Assembly (NCBI GenBank): GCA_003244105.1
Contig: QHBK01000013.1
Location: 18,393 to 82,392, forward strand
DNA from: Candidatus Eremiobacter antarcticus
GTDB lineage: Bacteria > Vulcanimicrobiota > Vulcanimicrobiia > Eremiobacterales > Eremiobacteraceae
Length of the DNA stretch: 64,000 bases
Direction of reading: 5' to 3'
The notes under the pieces were generated by a model, which had not been told where the DNA came from, made no database searches, and worked only from the letters and a program-made list of their open reading frames with translations. The position numbers were made by a program, and so were the translations under genes. Of the stretch, positions 19,963 through 28,908 are shown piece by piece; position 1 is the first letter of the stretch, and each line of letters begins with the position of its first letter.

Positions 19963-21588
19963 TTGCAGCCCACCGGCAGCCGGCCCCCGGCCCGCGCGAG
20001 CAATGGCATGGTGACCGCGCCTCATGCGTTAGCTGCGCAAGGCGGTTTGCAGATGCTGGCCGCAGGCGGAAACGCGGCCGACGCAGCCATTGCCACGGCG
20101 GCTGCCCTCAGCGTCGTCTATCCGCACATGACGGGATTAGGCGGCGATGCTTTTTGGCTGTACTACGACGCCAAGACCGGCGACGTCAGCGCTTACAACG
20201 GCTCGGGCGCGGCCGCCCAGCTTGCGACCATGGATCATTACCAAGCTCGCGAAGCGCACGCCGTTCCGGAAACTGGCGCGTTGGCAGCACTCACGGTGCC
20301 AGGTGCGGTCGACGCCTGGTTTGCGCTCCACGAGCGCTTTGGATCTTTTTCGATGGAGCGTCTGCTGGCGGCGGCCGTGCGCTACGCGGTGGATGGGGCA
20401 CCCGTCGCGCGCAGCCTGCACGGCGCGCTCCAGCAAAAGCGGGATCAGCTGCTGCGCGATGAGGGCGCTGCGTCTCTGTATGCCTGCGAGCGCGTTGCTC
20501 CCATCGGGTCGCGTCTGCGCCAGCCGCAGCTTGGTGCATCGCTGCGATCGATCGCGCAGTTCGGCCGCGCTTGGTTCTACGAGGGAGAGGGTGCCGAGCG
20601 AATCGGGCGGTATTGCGAGCGCATCGGCAGCCCGTTGCGCGCCGCAGACTTCGCAGCGCACGCCGGCCTGAGCTGCTCACCCGCAGCCGGAACGTTTTTG
20701 GGATGCGACTCGCTGACGATGCCGCCCAACTCGCAAGGCATCACCTTGTTGGCAGCACAGGCGATCTACGAACGTCACCGGGGGGCGCACCAAGCGGAGG
20801 GCGGCGCTGCTCGCGGCAGCGTCGACGACGATGTTTCGGCGCTGCACGCCGCCATTGAATCCATCCGCCTCGCTTTTGAGACGCGCGACGAGTATGTTCG
20901 CGATCCACGCATGGCCGCCGACTGGCGCGAGGCGTTGGCGTCCGAGCGGATTGCGGCTTTAGCCGCGCGCATCGATCGGGATGTCGCCGCGCCTTCCTCG
21001 GACGAACGGGCGGACCGTGGCGATACCACCTACTTCGCCTGCACCGATGGCGACGGCAACGCCGTCTCGTTCATCCAGTCGCTGTTCCACGGGTTTGGAG
21101 CGGCGGTTGCGGTGCCAGAGCTGGGAATCGTCCTCAACAATCGCGGCAGCGCCTTTCAACTGTCTCCGGGTCATCGCAGCCTCAGCCCCGGCGTTCGCCC
21201 GTTCCACACCTTGATGCCCTGCATGCTGATGAGCGATGGAAAGCCGTGGCTCGTCTATGGGTCGATGGGCGGGGAGGGACAACCGCAGACCGCGCTGCTG
21301 CTGTCAATACGGATCGCACAGGAAGGCATGGATGTGCAAGCGGCGATCGAAGCGCCTCGGTTTCGGTACGGGAAGACGTGGATCGAAGAACCGGCGCGGC
21401 TCAATCTGGAAGCGCGCTTCGATCCGGCCAGCATCGCCGGCTTACGAGCCCGCGGCCACGCCGTCAACGTTCTGGGGGATTGGGAAGAGTCGATGGGGCA
21501 CGCAGGCGCGATCCTCTTCGAGCGCGCTTGTGGCTTCATGTCGGGCGGGGCGGATCCGCGTGGGGACGGGGCGGCAGTCGGCTTTTAG
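19963..21588 (+). CDS. Gamma-glutamyltransferase family protein
   Basis: A 541-residue Ntn-hydrolase of the gamma-glutamyltransferase family. The N-terminal block MVTAPHALAAQGGLQMLAAGGNAADAAIA and TGLGGDAFWLYY are typical. The self-cleavage and catalytic Thr is Thr355 in RGDTTYFACTDGDGNAVS; the next residues read TTYF where classic enzymes have TTHY/F. The substrate pocket NNRGSAF and YGSMGGEGQPQT follow. Family members split off gamma-glutamyl groups (glutathione, acylases). There is no signal peptide, unlike the periplasmic E. coli enzyme, so it may act in the cytosol. The TTG start (19963) gives 15 residues before the conserved block; a start at ATG 20008 is possible. Specificity is unknown. 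Confidence 0.9.
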   Translation: MQPTGSRPPARASNGMVTAPHALAAQGGLQMLAAGGNAADAAIATAAALSVVYPHMTGLGGDAFWLYYDAKTGDVSAYNGSGAAAQLATMDHYQAREAHAVPETGALAALTVPGAVDAWFALHERFGSFSMERLLAAAVRYAVDGAPVARSLHGALQQKRDQLLRDEGAASLYACERVAPIGSRLRQPQLGASLRSIAQFGRAWFYEGEGAERIGRYCERIGSPLRAADFAAHAGLSCSPAAGTFLGCDSLTMPPNSQGITLLAAQAIYERHRGAHQAEGGAARGSVDDDVSALHAAIESIRLAFETRDEYVRDPRMAADWREALASERIAALAARIDRDVAAPSSDERADRGDTTYFACTDGDGNAVSFIQSLFHGFGAAVAVPELGIVLNNRGSAFQLSPGHRSLSPGVRPFHTLMPCMLMSDGKPWLVYGSMGGEGQPQTALLLSIRIAQEGMDVQAAIEAPRFRYGKTWIEEPARLNLEARFDPASIAGLRARGHAVNVLGDWEESMGHAGAILFERACGFMSGGADPRGDGAAVGF

Positions 21589-21609
21589 AAGAAGACGCTG
21601 CCTTTCAGA

Positions 21610-22515
21610 CTACTTGGGAAGACCCGTGGCCTTGCGGCCCTCAGCGTTGCGAACGATGGCATCCTTCGTGATGTGCACGCCGTGTCCGGCTAGGACGCTG
21701 ATGTTGCGGCCCGGCATGAAGACTTGCACGCTGCCTGAGAAGACGGTCAAATCGGTGGCAGCGTTGCGGGCGCTCACGGAGAAGGCGGTTCCGGTGGGAA
21801 CGAACGTCGCTTGGTCGGTGGCGACATGGATGGGCGAGACGTCGCGGTGCAAGATCTCGTTGACCTTGAGCGTTCCGCGCAACAGTGAAAGATAGATCGC
21901 GTCGGCTGCGCCGGTGTTCACATCGCGGTGAAGCTTGCGGACTTGCACTTGAGCGCCGCTTTGCAGCGTCAAAGCCAGATGCGGCGTGATGGCGACGATG
22001 GCCGAAGCGGCCCCCACTGGGCTCAGCATTTCGCCGGTGGAAAGCGGTGTATCCGCTTCCGCAACTTCGCGGCCCTTATTGTCTGGGGCGATCGCGTGTA
22101 GGCTGCCTTGCACGGATGCGGTGATCGTCTGGTCGTCTGGGCGGATGGTCGCGTTGTGCGTCAGCACACCGTGCACGATGAAGAACACTGCGAACACAGC
22201 TGCCATTGCGCCGCCGAATGCGTATGCCGGACGGAAACGTTGCCAGAGGAGAGCGGGCCGGTGGACCTTGAGCAGCACGTTCCCCGTATGGGCATTGCTG
22301 TGCAAGACTCGCTCGATGACGCGGGTCTCCAAGCCTTTGGGGGTCATGAGCTGAGGAACATGGGAGATCAGCTCTTGGAAGCGCTGAGCCTTGGCCAACG
22401 TGCCGGCGCACGCGAAACACGTGCGGCGATGGCCGTTCAGCAGCGCTGCTTCAGCCGGCGTTATCTGCCCGTCAAAAGATTCGTAAAAAAGATCGAGCGC
22501 TTCAGAGCATTCCAC
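21610..22515 (-). CDS. Anti-sigma factor with zinc finger and FecR-like domain
   Basis: A 301-residue membrane protein likely to hold the neighbouring sigma factor inactive. The N-terminal cytosolic part has the zinc-binding anti-sigma pattern HRRTCFAC (His29, Cys33, Cys36). A membrane segment lies at about 98-116 (GAMAAVFAVFFIVHGVL). The outer part is FecR-like, with LSTGEMLSPVG, ALTLQSGAQVQV, YLSLLRGTLKV and GTAFSVSA followed by GSVQVF, a repeated beta-structure. It starts 13 bases after the sigma factor stop on the same strand. Signal and output are unknown; FecR-type proteins often answer to surface or envelope cues. Confidence 0.85.
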   Translation of the reverse strand: MECSEALDLFYESFDGQITPAEAALLNGHRRTCFACAGTLAKAQRFQELISHVPQLMTPKGLETRVIERVLHSNAHTGNVLLKVHRPALLWQRFRPAYAFGGAMAAVFAVFFIVHGVLTHNATIRPDDQTITASVQGSLHAIAPDNKGREVAEADTPLSTGEMLSPVGAASAIVAITPHLALTLQSGAQVQVRKLHRDVNTGAADAIYLSLLRGTLKVNEILHRDVSPIHVATDQATFVPTGTAFSVSARNAATDLTVFSGSVQVFMPGRNISVLAGHGVHITKDAIVRNAEGRKATGLPK

Positions 22516-22528
22516 GATTGCTATACTC

Positions 22529-23140
22529 TCACGTCAGCAGTGGATCGAGCCAGATCTGCAGCCGGCGCTTGGCGCGGCAGAGGTTGGTTCGCGCGGCTTG
22601 CTCGTTCATGCCGAGCGCGTCGGAGATCTCTCCGTACGATAATCCCTGCAGTTCGCGCAGAATGAACACCATGCGCTGCTGGCTCGGCAATCCCCGCAAA
22701 CCCTCTTCGAGGTGCCGGAAGGTCTCGCCGCGCTGCGCCATGACTTCCGGCCGTTCGTCCTCGCGGATGAGCAACTCGGCTTCGTTGACGTCGTCGATGT
22801 CCATCATCGGAGCGCCGGAGCGGCTCTGATAGGTCAGACAGACATTCACGCAGATGCGGTAGAGCCACGACGAAACCTTGCTGCGGCCCGAGAAGGTCCG
22901 CGCATGCTGAAAGGCCCGGAGAAACGTCTCCTGGACCAGATCTTCCGCCGCCGAGGCGTTGTAGCGATAGGCGACATTGTAGAGCATTCTCGTGTAACGT
23001 TTGACTAACTCCGCAAAAGCTTCACCGTCACCCTGCGCCACGCTCGTCATGAGCACGACGTCTTCTGTGGACGGAACCGGTTCCAGATGGTTAGACCGGA
23101 CCGCCCCAGGGATTGTTACAGGGAGCAAAAATAGGAGCAT
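22529..23140 (-). CDS. ECF-family RNA polymerase sigma factor
   Basis: A 203-residue group 4 sigma factor. Region 2 is seen in RYTRMLYNVAYRYNASAAE and DLVQETFLRAFQHARTF with SSWLYRICVN; region 4 in LPSQQRMVFILRELQGLSY and EISDALGMNEQAARTNLCRA, a helix-turn-helix for the -35 element. The proposed ATG at 23140 gives a hydrophobic opening (MLLFLLPVTIPG) that is unlike a sigma factor, so the true start may be a later codon, for instance Met31 before TSVAQGDGEAF. The anti-sigma gene follows immediately. Target promoters cannot be deduced; the divergent Fic-like gene is one candidate because the two share the intergenic region. Confidence 0.9.
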   Translation of the reverse strand: MLLFLLPVTIPGAVRSNHLEPVPSTEDVVLMTSVAQGDGEAFAELVKRYTRMLYNVAYRYNASAAEDLVQETFLRAFQHARTFSGRSKVSSWLYRICVNVCLTYQSRSGAPMMDIDDVNEAELLIREDERPEVMAQRGETFRHLEEGLRGLPSQQRMVFILRELQGLSYGEISDALGMNEQAARTNLCRAKRRLQIWLDPLLT

Positions 23141-23254
23141 TTACGTGTGTTTCACCGAACTTTAGATGCACCGTGTGACGATTGCCACAACCGGCGCACA
23201 AAAGTCGCCGGCGAACGAGTATGGTCGCCATTATCAAATATCGGAGCATTCGGG

Positions 23255-23274
23255 GGCCAAAGTTACCGTTGGCC
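23255..23274. promoter_or_regulatory. Inverted repeat between divergent sigma factor and Fic genes
   Basis: GGCCAA at 23255-23260 is repeated inverted as TTGGCC at 23269-23274, separated by eight bases. It lies in the 194-base gap between the sigma factor start (23140) and the Fic fusion start (23335), where promoters of both genes must lie. A palindrome of this size could bind a dimeric regulator, or form a short RNA stem. No clear -35/-10 pair was seen in the gap, which may fit an ECF-type promoter. Confidence 0.4.
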
Positions 23275-23334
23275 TGCAGTATGAGCTATCGCACCCCCAT
23301 CTTGTGTCCCAAGGGAGGCTGCTGACGGTCCGCC

Positions 23335-24555
23335 GTGCGTAACTTCATCTTAGAAGAGATCGCCGAAGCCTTCGACGACCGCAGCGGCCAGTTCCGGTAC
23401 TTCTTCAAGACCTCGTCCGGCCGGGTGGAACCATACGCATCAGATGATCCGGCAGCGATGCACCTGGCAGGCCGTCCTGACGCATATGCCATCAGGCCCC
23501 TGTCGTACGCGGAGTCTCATCAGATGACGGCCGACTTCGTCGCAACGCTTGCCGATGAAGCGCTGGCGGCCAAATTGCAAGCTGCAGTCGGCGAATCAGG
23601 AGCAGGCAAGGGCTTTCTGCAGGTGTTGCGCGCGTATCCGCGGGCGCGCCGCTCTTGGCTTTCCTACCGTCAAAGGCGTCTGGAGGCGCTTGCCCTGCAA
23701 TGGCTGCGGGAGCACGGCATCGATCTTGCCCGTTTCGGCCTTGACCGCCCAACGCGAGCGCAAGAAGACGCCGCCGGATTGCGCTTCAACGCTGCTTTGG
23801 ACGAGCGGATGGACGCCGTGCGGGAGCGGGTCGCTCGCTTCAACGCCCAACCCCACGCCGCGGCCGCCAGAGCGGCCTGCCGGCACTCGATGCGAACCGC
23901 GGAGATCTTCCATTCCAACGCCGTGCGCGGCAATCGTTTGAACCTGGAGCAGACGGAAGAGCTGCTCTCCCGGGGCACCTCCGTCGGCGGGCTCACGCTG
24001 CGAGAGCACTTGGAGGCGGTCAATTTGAACCGTGCTCTCGACCGTTCCGAAGTGCTGGCGCTGAGCGACGCGCCCTTGACGGAACACGGCATTCGCGAGC
24101 TGCATGCGCTGCTGTTCGCCTCGATCGACGACGAGAACGCCGGATTGTACCGGCGCATCGATACGCGCATCGTCGGACGAGATTACTTGCCGCCCGAGAG
24201 CGTGCTCGTGCCGGCGTTGCTTCGAGAATTCACTGAGTGGCTTGAGGAGGCGCCCGCCGACACGCTCGCGCGAGCGACCGCAGCTCAAGCCAAAATCGCC
24301 AACATCTCGCCGTTCTTGGACGGCAATGGCCGGGTCGGCCGCCTGCTCTCCAACCTCATCCTCTGTTCGGCTCAGTATCCGCCGGCCATCGTCCGCGTGG
24401 ACGACGCGAAGCCATACTACGAAGGCCTTCGTCAGGCCGATGCGGGCGACATGAGCATGTTGTTGACGCTGATGGTCGAGCGAGTGGAAGACGGCCTGGG
24501 CGTGTTGGAGCACGCGGTACGCACGCTCCCGACTGCAAAGGTGAGCACTCCATAG
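23335..24555 (+). CDS. UPF0158-like domain fused to a degenerate Fic domain
   Basis: A 406-residue two-domain protein. Residues 1-135 follow the UPF0158 pattern: ILEEIAEAFDD, then GQFRYFFKTSSGRVEPY, IRPLSYAESHQMTADFVATL, and SYRQRRLEALALQWLREHGI near the end. Residues 140-390 are a Fic fold. The Fic active-site motif normally reads HPFx(D/E)GNGRxxR; here it is SPFLDGNGRVGR at 325-336, with Ser325 (codon 24307-24309) in place of the catalytic His. The inhibitory motif (S/T)xxxE(G/N) reads SNAVRGN at 194-200, with Arg198 for Glu. Fic enzymes transfer AMP or other groups to proteins; this one may be inactive or act differently. GTG start; a GGGAGG lies rather far upstream. Confidence 0.85.
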   Translation: MRNFILEEIAEAFDDRSGQFRYFFKTSSGRVEPYASDDPAAMHLAGRPDAYAIRPLSYAESHQMTADFVATLADEALAAKLQAAVGESGAGKGFLQVLRAYPRARRSWLSYRQRRLEALALQWLREHGIDLARFGLDRPTRAQEDAAGLRFNAALDERMDAVRERVARFNAQPHAAAARAACRHSMRTAEIFHSNAVRGNRLNLEQTEELLSRGTSVGGLTLREHLEAVNLNRALDRSEVLALSDAPLTEHGIRELHALLFASIDDENAGLYRRIDTRIVGRDYLPPESVLVPALLREFTEWLEEAPADTLARATAAQAKIANISPFLDGNGRVGRLLSNLILCSAQYPPAIVRVDDAKPYYEGLRQADAGDMSMLLTLMVERVEDGLGVLEHAVRTLPTAKVSTP

Positions 24556-24572
24556 TCAGCGCCGACCTGGAG

Positions 24573-26657
24573 GTGGCAGCGGCCCGCCGCGCGGCGGTGT
24601 GGGGCGGCTTGCTGCAAGCATCTCCGGATCGCGCTGAGCTGCGCAACTCGTGCGTCCGGCCACCCGAGAACGACACGCTTCTTGTCGACGACCTGGCGGC
24701 ATTGCTGAACCGCTGCGACGCAGCTTCCGTCTCGGAGGCGGCGCTTGCATGTGCCGCAGCGGGCAGTGGCGACGGCTTGGCGCTGGTCGCCGCGGCGCTC
24801 TACGCGGCCCGTCTGCATCTGCAGGCTGCGGGTCTCGGCGTTGAACAACGCCCGGCTCAGGAGTCCATGCTGCAGGTCAAAGAAAGGCCAAGGCGCGCTG
24901 TCTTTGCGACGACGCACGCTGCGCTCGCGGCTTTGGAGCAGCTCGGCAAGACGACGGTGTTCGCATCGCGCGCGCTCTTGGCGGCTTTGGACGATCTGGA
25001 CGACGACAGCGCCACGGCCGCGGTGCGACGGTTCTTGGTTGCCGCCTATCTCTCTGATGGCGGGGAGCATTTCGTGCGGGCGTTGGCGGGCGCGCCGTAT
25101 CGAGTCGATCCCATTCATCTGCGGCTGGCGGCACGGTGCCTCGAGAACGATGGCAAGACGCGCCCGCCTGCGGCCGCCATGAGTGTGCGTAGCGCCACAG
25201 CCCTTGCCGTGGCCCAAGCGTCCGTGCGAGAGACGGCGGTGGCAGCGGCCGCTGACATGGATCGTGCCGCCGCACTGGCAAACGACCCCGGATTTTCCCT
25301 GGCGCGAGCGCTCGAGCAGGCACAGGGCGAAGTGTGCGGACGCAGCGCCGCCTTACAAGACGAACGATTTTCGCTTCTGTCCGCGGCAGCGGCGTGCGAC
25401 CGGGTTTGGTCGGCCACAGCCGCAGCGCCGGCGGCTGCGTTGCGGATCGCCGCCTTCCTCGAGGCTGTGGACTCGCGCCGGGTTTCGCCGGCTCTGACCG
25501 CTGTCGCCCGTCCTGCACATGCGTCTTCTCAGCCGTCCGCCTCGCTGCGCTTGCGCGATGAGGGAGCGTCGCCCGTCGTCGTCGATGCTTTCCTCGCAAG
25601 CTTGGAGCTTGACGAGAAGGGCACCAGCGCTTTTGTGGCCGAGCCCGTCGACATGGTTGCCACAATCGACGCCTCATTGCGTGCGGCGGCGGCAGACAGC
25701 GGGCTCGAAGCACCGGCGCCGGCGCCGTGGACGTGGCCCCAGCCGGAAGCAGCCGCACAGCTGACGGCCGCAGGCATGACGTTTTCTGCGTCTCGCTTGA
25801 ACGCATTCGTCAAGTGCCCGCGCCGCTGGTACTACGAGTACCTGTGCGGGGTGCTGGACGATTCGACATCGATGCAGTCGTCGTACGGGCGTGTGATGCA
25901 CGCAGCGCTGGAAGCGCTCCACCGCGATTTCCGGATTCCGTCCGACCACGAGCCGGTCGCGACGCTTGAACGTCTCTTGCTCGAGCTCGACTTGGCGTTC
26001 GGCAGCGCGCGTTACGATTTCGCATCGCAGCTGGAATACGAGGTCGCTCGTTCGCGGGCGCGCCGCATGGCGGCCCAGTACGTGCGCTGGCTGGACGCCC
26101 AGGCCCGCAAAGCACCGCTTGAGATCCTCCACGTCGAATCGCTGCATCGCTTCAGGCTGGGTGGCCACCAGTTCGTCGGCTATATCGACCGGATCGACCG
26201 CCCGCTTTCCGGCGGCCCAGTCACCATCTTCGACTACAAGACGGGCCGCATCGACAGCGACGCGATCGAGTACCTGAAGCGAGTTCGCCGCGGAGAGGAA
26301 GCGCAGCTCGCGCTCTATTACGCGATGCGCAAGGATCAAGGCGACGACATCGCGAGAATCGCGTTGATATCGCTGCGCGATCCACGCGACGAGGTGTGGA
26401 TTTTGGCTCTCGACATCACGAACGACGACGGGAGCGCGGTCATCGAGCGTAATGCCGAAGACGGCGTCTTGCGCGCGGCGTGCTCGCGGCTGGATTTGGC
26501 CGCGTCCTTAGATGCGTTGCTGGCGCGCTGCGACCAACTGACCTCTACGGGCTTTGAACACTTTCCGGCGGGCGTCGATCCGCCGTGCGACTTCTGCGAA
26601 TATGCACGGGCATGCCGTGACCGCCCGGTTGCGGGAGAGCGCATCTTTGCACGCTGA
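24573..26657 (+). CDS. PD-(D/E)XK nuclease with iron-sulfur cysteines (AddB/AdnAB-like)
   Basis: A 694-residue protein whose C-terminal 290 residues are a RecB-type nuclease. SASRLNAFVKCPRRWYYEYL opens the domain with Cys415; the catalytic GYIDRID and DYKTG (Asp554, Lys556) follow; and PCDFCEYARAC supplies Cys672, Cys675 and Cys681. One cysteine before and three after the nuclease core is the 4Fe-4S staple of AddB. The first 400 residues are Ala-rich, helical and not recognised. The GTG start has GGAGG overlapping it, so initiation is uncertain. The next gene, a drifted helicase, overlaps its end. Together they look like a double-strand-break resection module of the AddAB/AdnAB kind, split unusually. 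Confidence 0.8.
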   Translation: MAAARRAAVWGGLLQASPDRAELRNSCVRPPENDTLLVDDLAALLNRCDAASVSEAALACAAAGSGDGLALVAAALYAARLHLQAAGLGVEQRPAQESMLQVKERPRRAVFATTHAALAALEQLGKTTVFASRALLAALDDLDDDSATAAVRRFLVAAYLSDGGEHFVRALAGAPYRVDPIHLRLAARCLENDGKTRPPAAAMSVRSATALAVAQASVRETAVAAAADMDRAAALANDPGFSLARALEQAQGEVCGRSAALQDERFSLLSAAAACDRVWSATAAAPAAALRIAAFLEAVDSRRVSPALTAVARPAHASSQPSASLRLRDEGASPVVVDAFLASLELDEKGTSAFVAEPVDMVATIDASLRAAAADSGLEAPAPAPWTWPQPEAAAQLTAAGMTFSASRLNAFVKCPRRWYYEYLCGVLDDSTSMQSSYGRVMHAALEALHRDFRIPSDHEPVATLERLLLELDLAFGSARYDFASQLEYEVARSRARRMAAQYVRWLDAQARKAPLEILHVESLHRFRLGGHQFVGYIDRIDRPLSGGPVTIFDYKTGRIDSDAIEYLKRVRRGEEAQLALYYAMRKDQGDDIARIALISLRDPRDEVWILALDITNDDGSAVIERNAEDGVLRAACSRLDLAASLDALLARCDQLTSTGFEHFPAGVDPPCDFCEYARACRDRPVAGERIFAR

Positions 26658-28905
26658 CGCCGGCAGGCTGCGGCTGAGCCAGGCGCAGGCGCCGGTGCTG
26701 ACCGTATGCGGCGCTGAGATTGTCGTGGTCACCGGGCCGCCGGGGTCCGGCAAGACCACGGCGCTTGCGGCCTATGCCCAGCAGTGCGAACGCGAGGGCC
26801 GCAACACCGTCGTGGTGTGCGCGCATGAAGAAGGCGTGAGTGAGTTGCGGGATGCGCTCGAGCAGATGCGCGAAGACTGGGACCCGCAAGCGGCAGAGAC
26901 AAGCCCTGCCGCCGCTGCGACGATGACTGCCGTGGGGATGCTGGCCGACCATGCAGCGGCGTGGATGCGCCGGTCGTACGTCTCTGCGCGCGTCGCGCCG
27001 GATCTGTGCGTCGGGCCGCCGGCTGCCGCCGAGGCGATCGTCGCTCGCGCGGCCCGGGGTCTGCTGGACATGAGCTGGCCCATCTTCGCGAGCGGCGCGT
27101 TCAATCTTGACCTGCCCCACCTCAGCCGTCCCGACGCATTCTTGCGCGAAGCGGCGTCCCTGTTCACCCTGCTGCAGCGCTCGCGCGTCTCGCCTGAAGA
27201 GTTCGAAGCCGGCTGCGCTTCAGGCATGACCGCCTTTTACGGGCGCGACGTCGAGAGAGCGGCCATTCTGCTGCAGGACCCGCAGTTGAGGGAGCGGCTC
27301 AGCAAGAGAGGCCGGGAAGCCTGCCGTGCTTCCAACGCGGCGCTTGGCGTTCAGCGCGCGGCCGAACGAGACGTCGCTGCAATTCTCGCGCAGCTCTACC
27401 GTGAGTATCTGACTGTGGCAACGGCTGCGCCCATCCGCACGGCCGAGGACATCCTCGACGCCGCGCTGCGGTGGCTGAACCAAAGCGAAGACGCGGCCGC
27501 GAGCGTGCGCCGTCGCGTCGATTGCATGCTGGTCGACGACGCGGAAGACGCAGAACCGGCGCTGGGCGCGATTGTCGCGGCCTTACGCAGGCCGGCTGAT
27601 CTCACAGTCGTGCTCGCAGGGTGGGAGCCCGCGGCCGTCGCGGGTTTCGAGGGACGCCGAAGCGCACTGGAGATGACGAGCATCAGCCGGCGCATCCAAC
27701 TGCCGCCGCGCGAGGCAGCGAGCGCCCCGCGGGTTGCGCGCCTGGACGACGAACGAACCGAAGTCGAGTGGTTGGCGAAGGAGATCGGCGCCTTGCTTGA
27801 CGCGGGAGAGCGTCCGGAAACAATCGCGCTGCTCTGCCGCACGGAAGATGCCGCCTTCTCATACGCTCGAAGTCTGCGCGCGTACGGCTTGCCGGTGTCG
27901 GTGCCGCCGGACGCGTTTGAAGATCAGGCCGAGCTCTTGGATCTGCTCTCGCTCTGTGCGATCGTGGAAGATCCTCTCGACCCCGAACATTTGTTGCGCG
28001 TCGCAGCGTCGCCGCTGCTGGGTCTGAGCGACGCGACGATCTCGCGACTTTGCCGCGAGCCCGCGGACGGCAGACAGCTGACGCTGCCTATCGCTGATGC
28101 GCAGGCCGACCTCAACGCAGGCAAGAGCGCTCATCCGATGACATTCGCCAAGAATCTGCTGCTCGGTGAGGCAGACGGGTTCGTGTCCGAGGAGACCGCC
28201 GACGTGCTCGGGCGCTTCCGCCTCAAGCTGGCCGCTTGGCGGATGGACTGCGCGGCGTCCGCGCCGGTTGGAAAGTTTGCTCACCTCATGAAAGCGGGCG
28301 GCTTTCACGAGCGTTGGCAGCAGTCGCCCGCTCATTATCGCAGCCGCCTCCTCGATGACGCAAACCGAGTGGCGGAGACGCTCGTAAGCGCAACGCGCGG
28401 CGACGAGGCGTTGCCGATCCGCGACATCATTATGAAGTTGGAGGAGGAATCGTTGCCCATGCGTCGCGCTCGCCGGACCTCCGGCGCGGTCGCGACTGAC
28501 GGCATCGCACAGGCAAAAGGCTGCCGCTGGAGGCATGTCTTCGTCGCCGGCGTCGCGCACGAACGGTTCCCGCGCATCTATGCATCTCATGCGATGGCGT
28601 TTTCGCGCGCGTTCGGCCTGATCATACGAGAGAACGTAGCCCGGGGCGCGGCCCAGACCGCGAAATTCGCGTGGTACTACGCCAAGTTCGGCGCGAAAGC
28701 GATGTACCTCGAAGAGGAGCGGCGTGCGCTGCGTTACGGGCTGTCGCGCGGAGTGGCCGGTTCGGCCGCGAGCGGGTTCGGTTCGGCCCCACGCTGGGCA
28801 AGCGATCAGGATCTTCTGGCGTCGCTGGCACGCGAGCACGATGGCGGCGAGGCTTCAACGGCCAACGCCCCGATCGAAGCCTCAGCGGCCGGCGGAAGCG
28901 GGTAG
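26602..28905 (+). CDS. UvrD-like SF1 helicase with degenerate motifs
   Basis: A 767-residue protein (from ATG 26602) of the UvrD/RecB helicase family. Walker A is intact (GPPGSGKT at 45-52). The usual DEaQD Walker B appears as MLVDDAEDAEP. Motif III (GDxxQ) is replaced by VLAGWEPAAVAGFEG. Motif V is recognisable as AQAKGCRWRHVFVAGVAHERFP, and motif VI as EEERRALRYGLSRG, lacking the usual LTRA. It can probably bind ATP but may be a weak motor, as in AddB or AdnA. It overlaps the nuclease gene by 56 bases; GTG 26617 or later codons are other possible starts. It likely forms a complex with the upstream nuclease; no AddA-like partner is in the window. Confidence 0.8.
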   Translation: MHGHAVTARLRESASLHADAGRLRLSQAQAPVLTVCGAEIVVVTGPPGSGKTTALAAYAQQCEREGRNTVVVCAHEEGVSELRDALEQMREDWDPQAAETSPAAAATMTAVGMLADHAAAWMRRSYVSARVAPDLCVGPPAAAEAIVARAARGLLDMSWPIFASGAFNLDLPHLSRPDAFLREAASLFTLLQRSRVSPEEFEAGCASGMTAFYGRDVERAAILLQDPQLRERLSKRGREACRASNAALGVQRAAERDVAAILAQLYREYLTVATAAPIRTAEDILDAALRWLNQSEDAAASVRRRVDCMLVDDAEDAEPALGAIVAALRRPADLTVVLAGWEPAAVAGFEGRRSALEMTSISRRIQLPPREAASAPRVARLDDERTEVEWLAKEIGALLDAGERPETIALLCRTEDAAFSYARSLRAYGLPVSVPPDAFEDQAELLDLLSLCAIVEDPLDPEHLLRVAASPLLGLSDATISRLCREPADGRQLTLPIADAQADLNAGKSAHPMTFAKNLLLGEADGFVSEETADVLGRFRLKLAAWRMDCAASAPVGKFAHLMKAGGFHERWQQSPAHYRSRLLDDANRVAETLVSATRGDEALPIRDIIMKLEEESLPMRRARRTSGAVATDGIAQAKGCRWRHVFVAGVAHERFPRIYASHAMAFSRAFGLIIRENVARGAAQTAKFAWYYAKFGAKAMYLEEERRALRYGLSRGVAGSAASGFGSAPRWASDQDLLASLAREHDGGEASTANAPIEASAAGGSG

Positions 28906-28908
28906 CCT

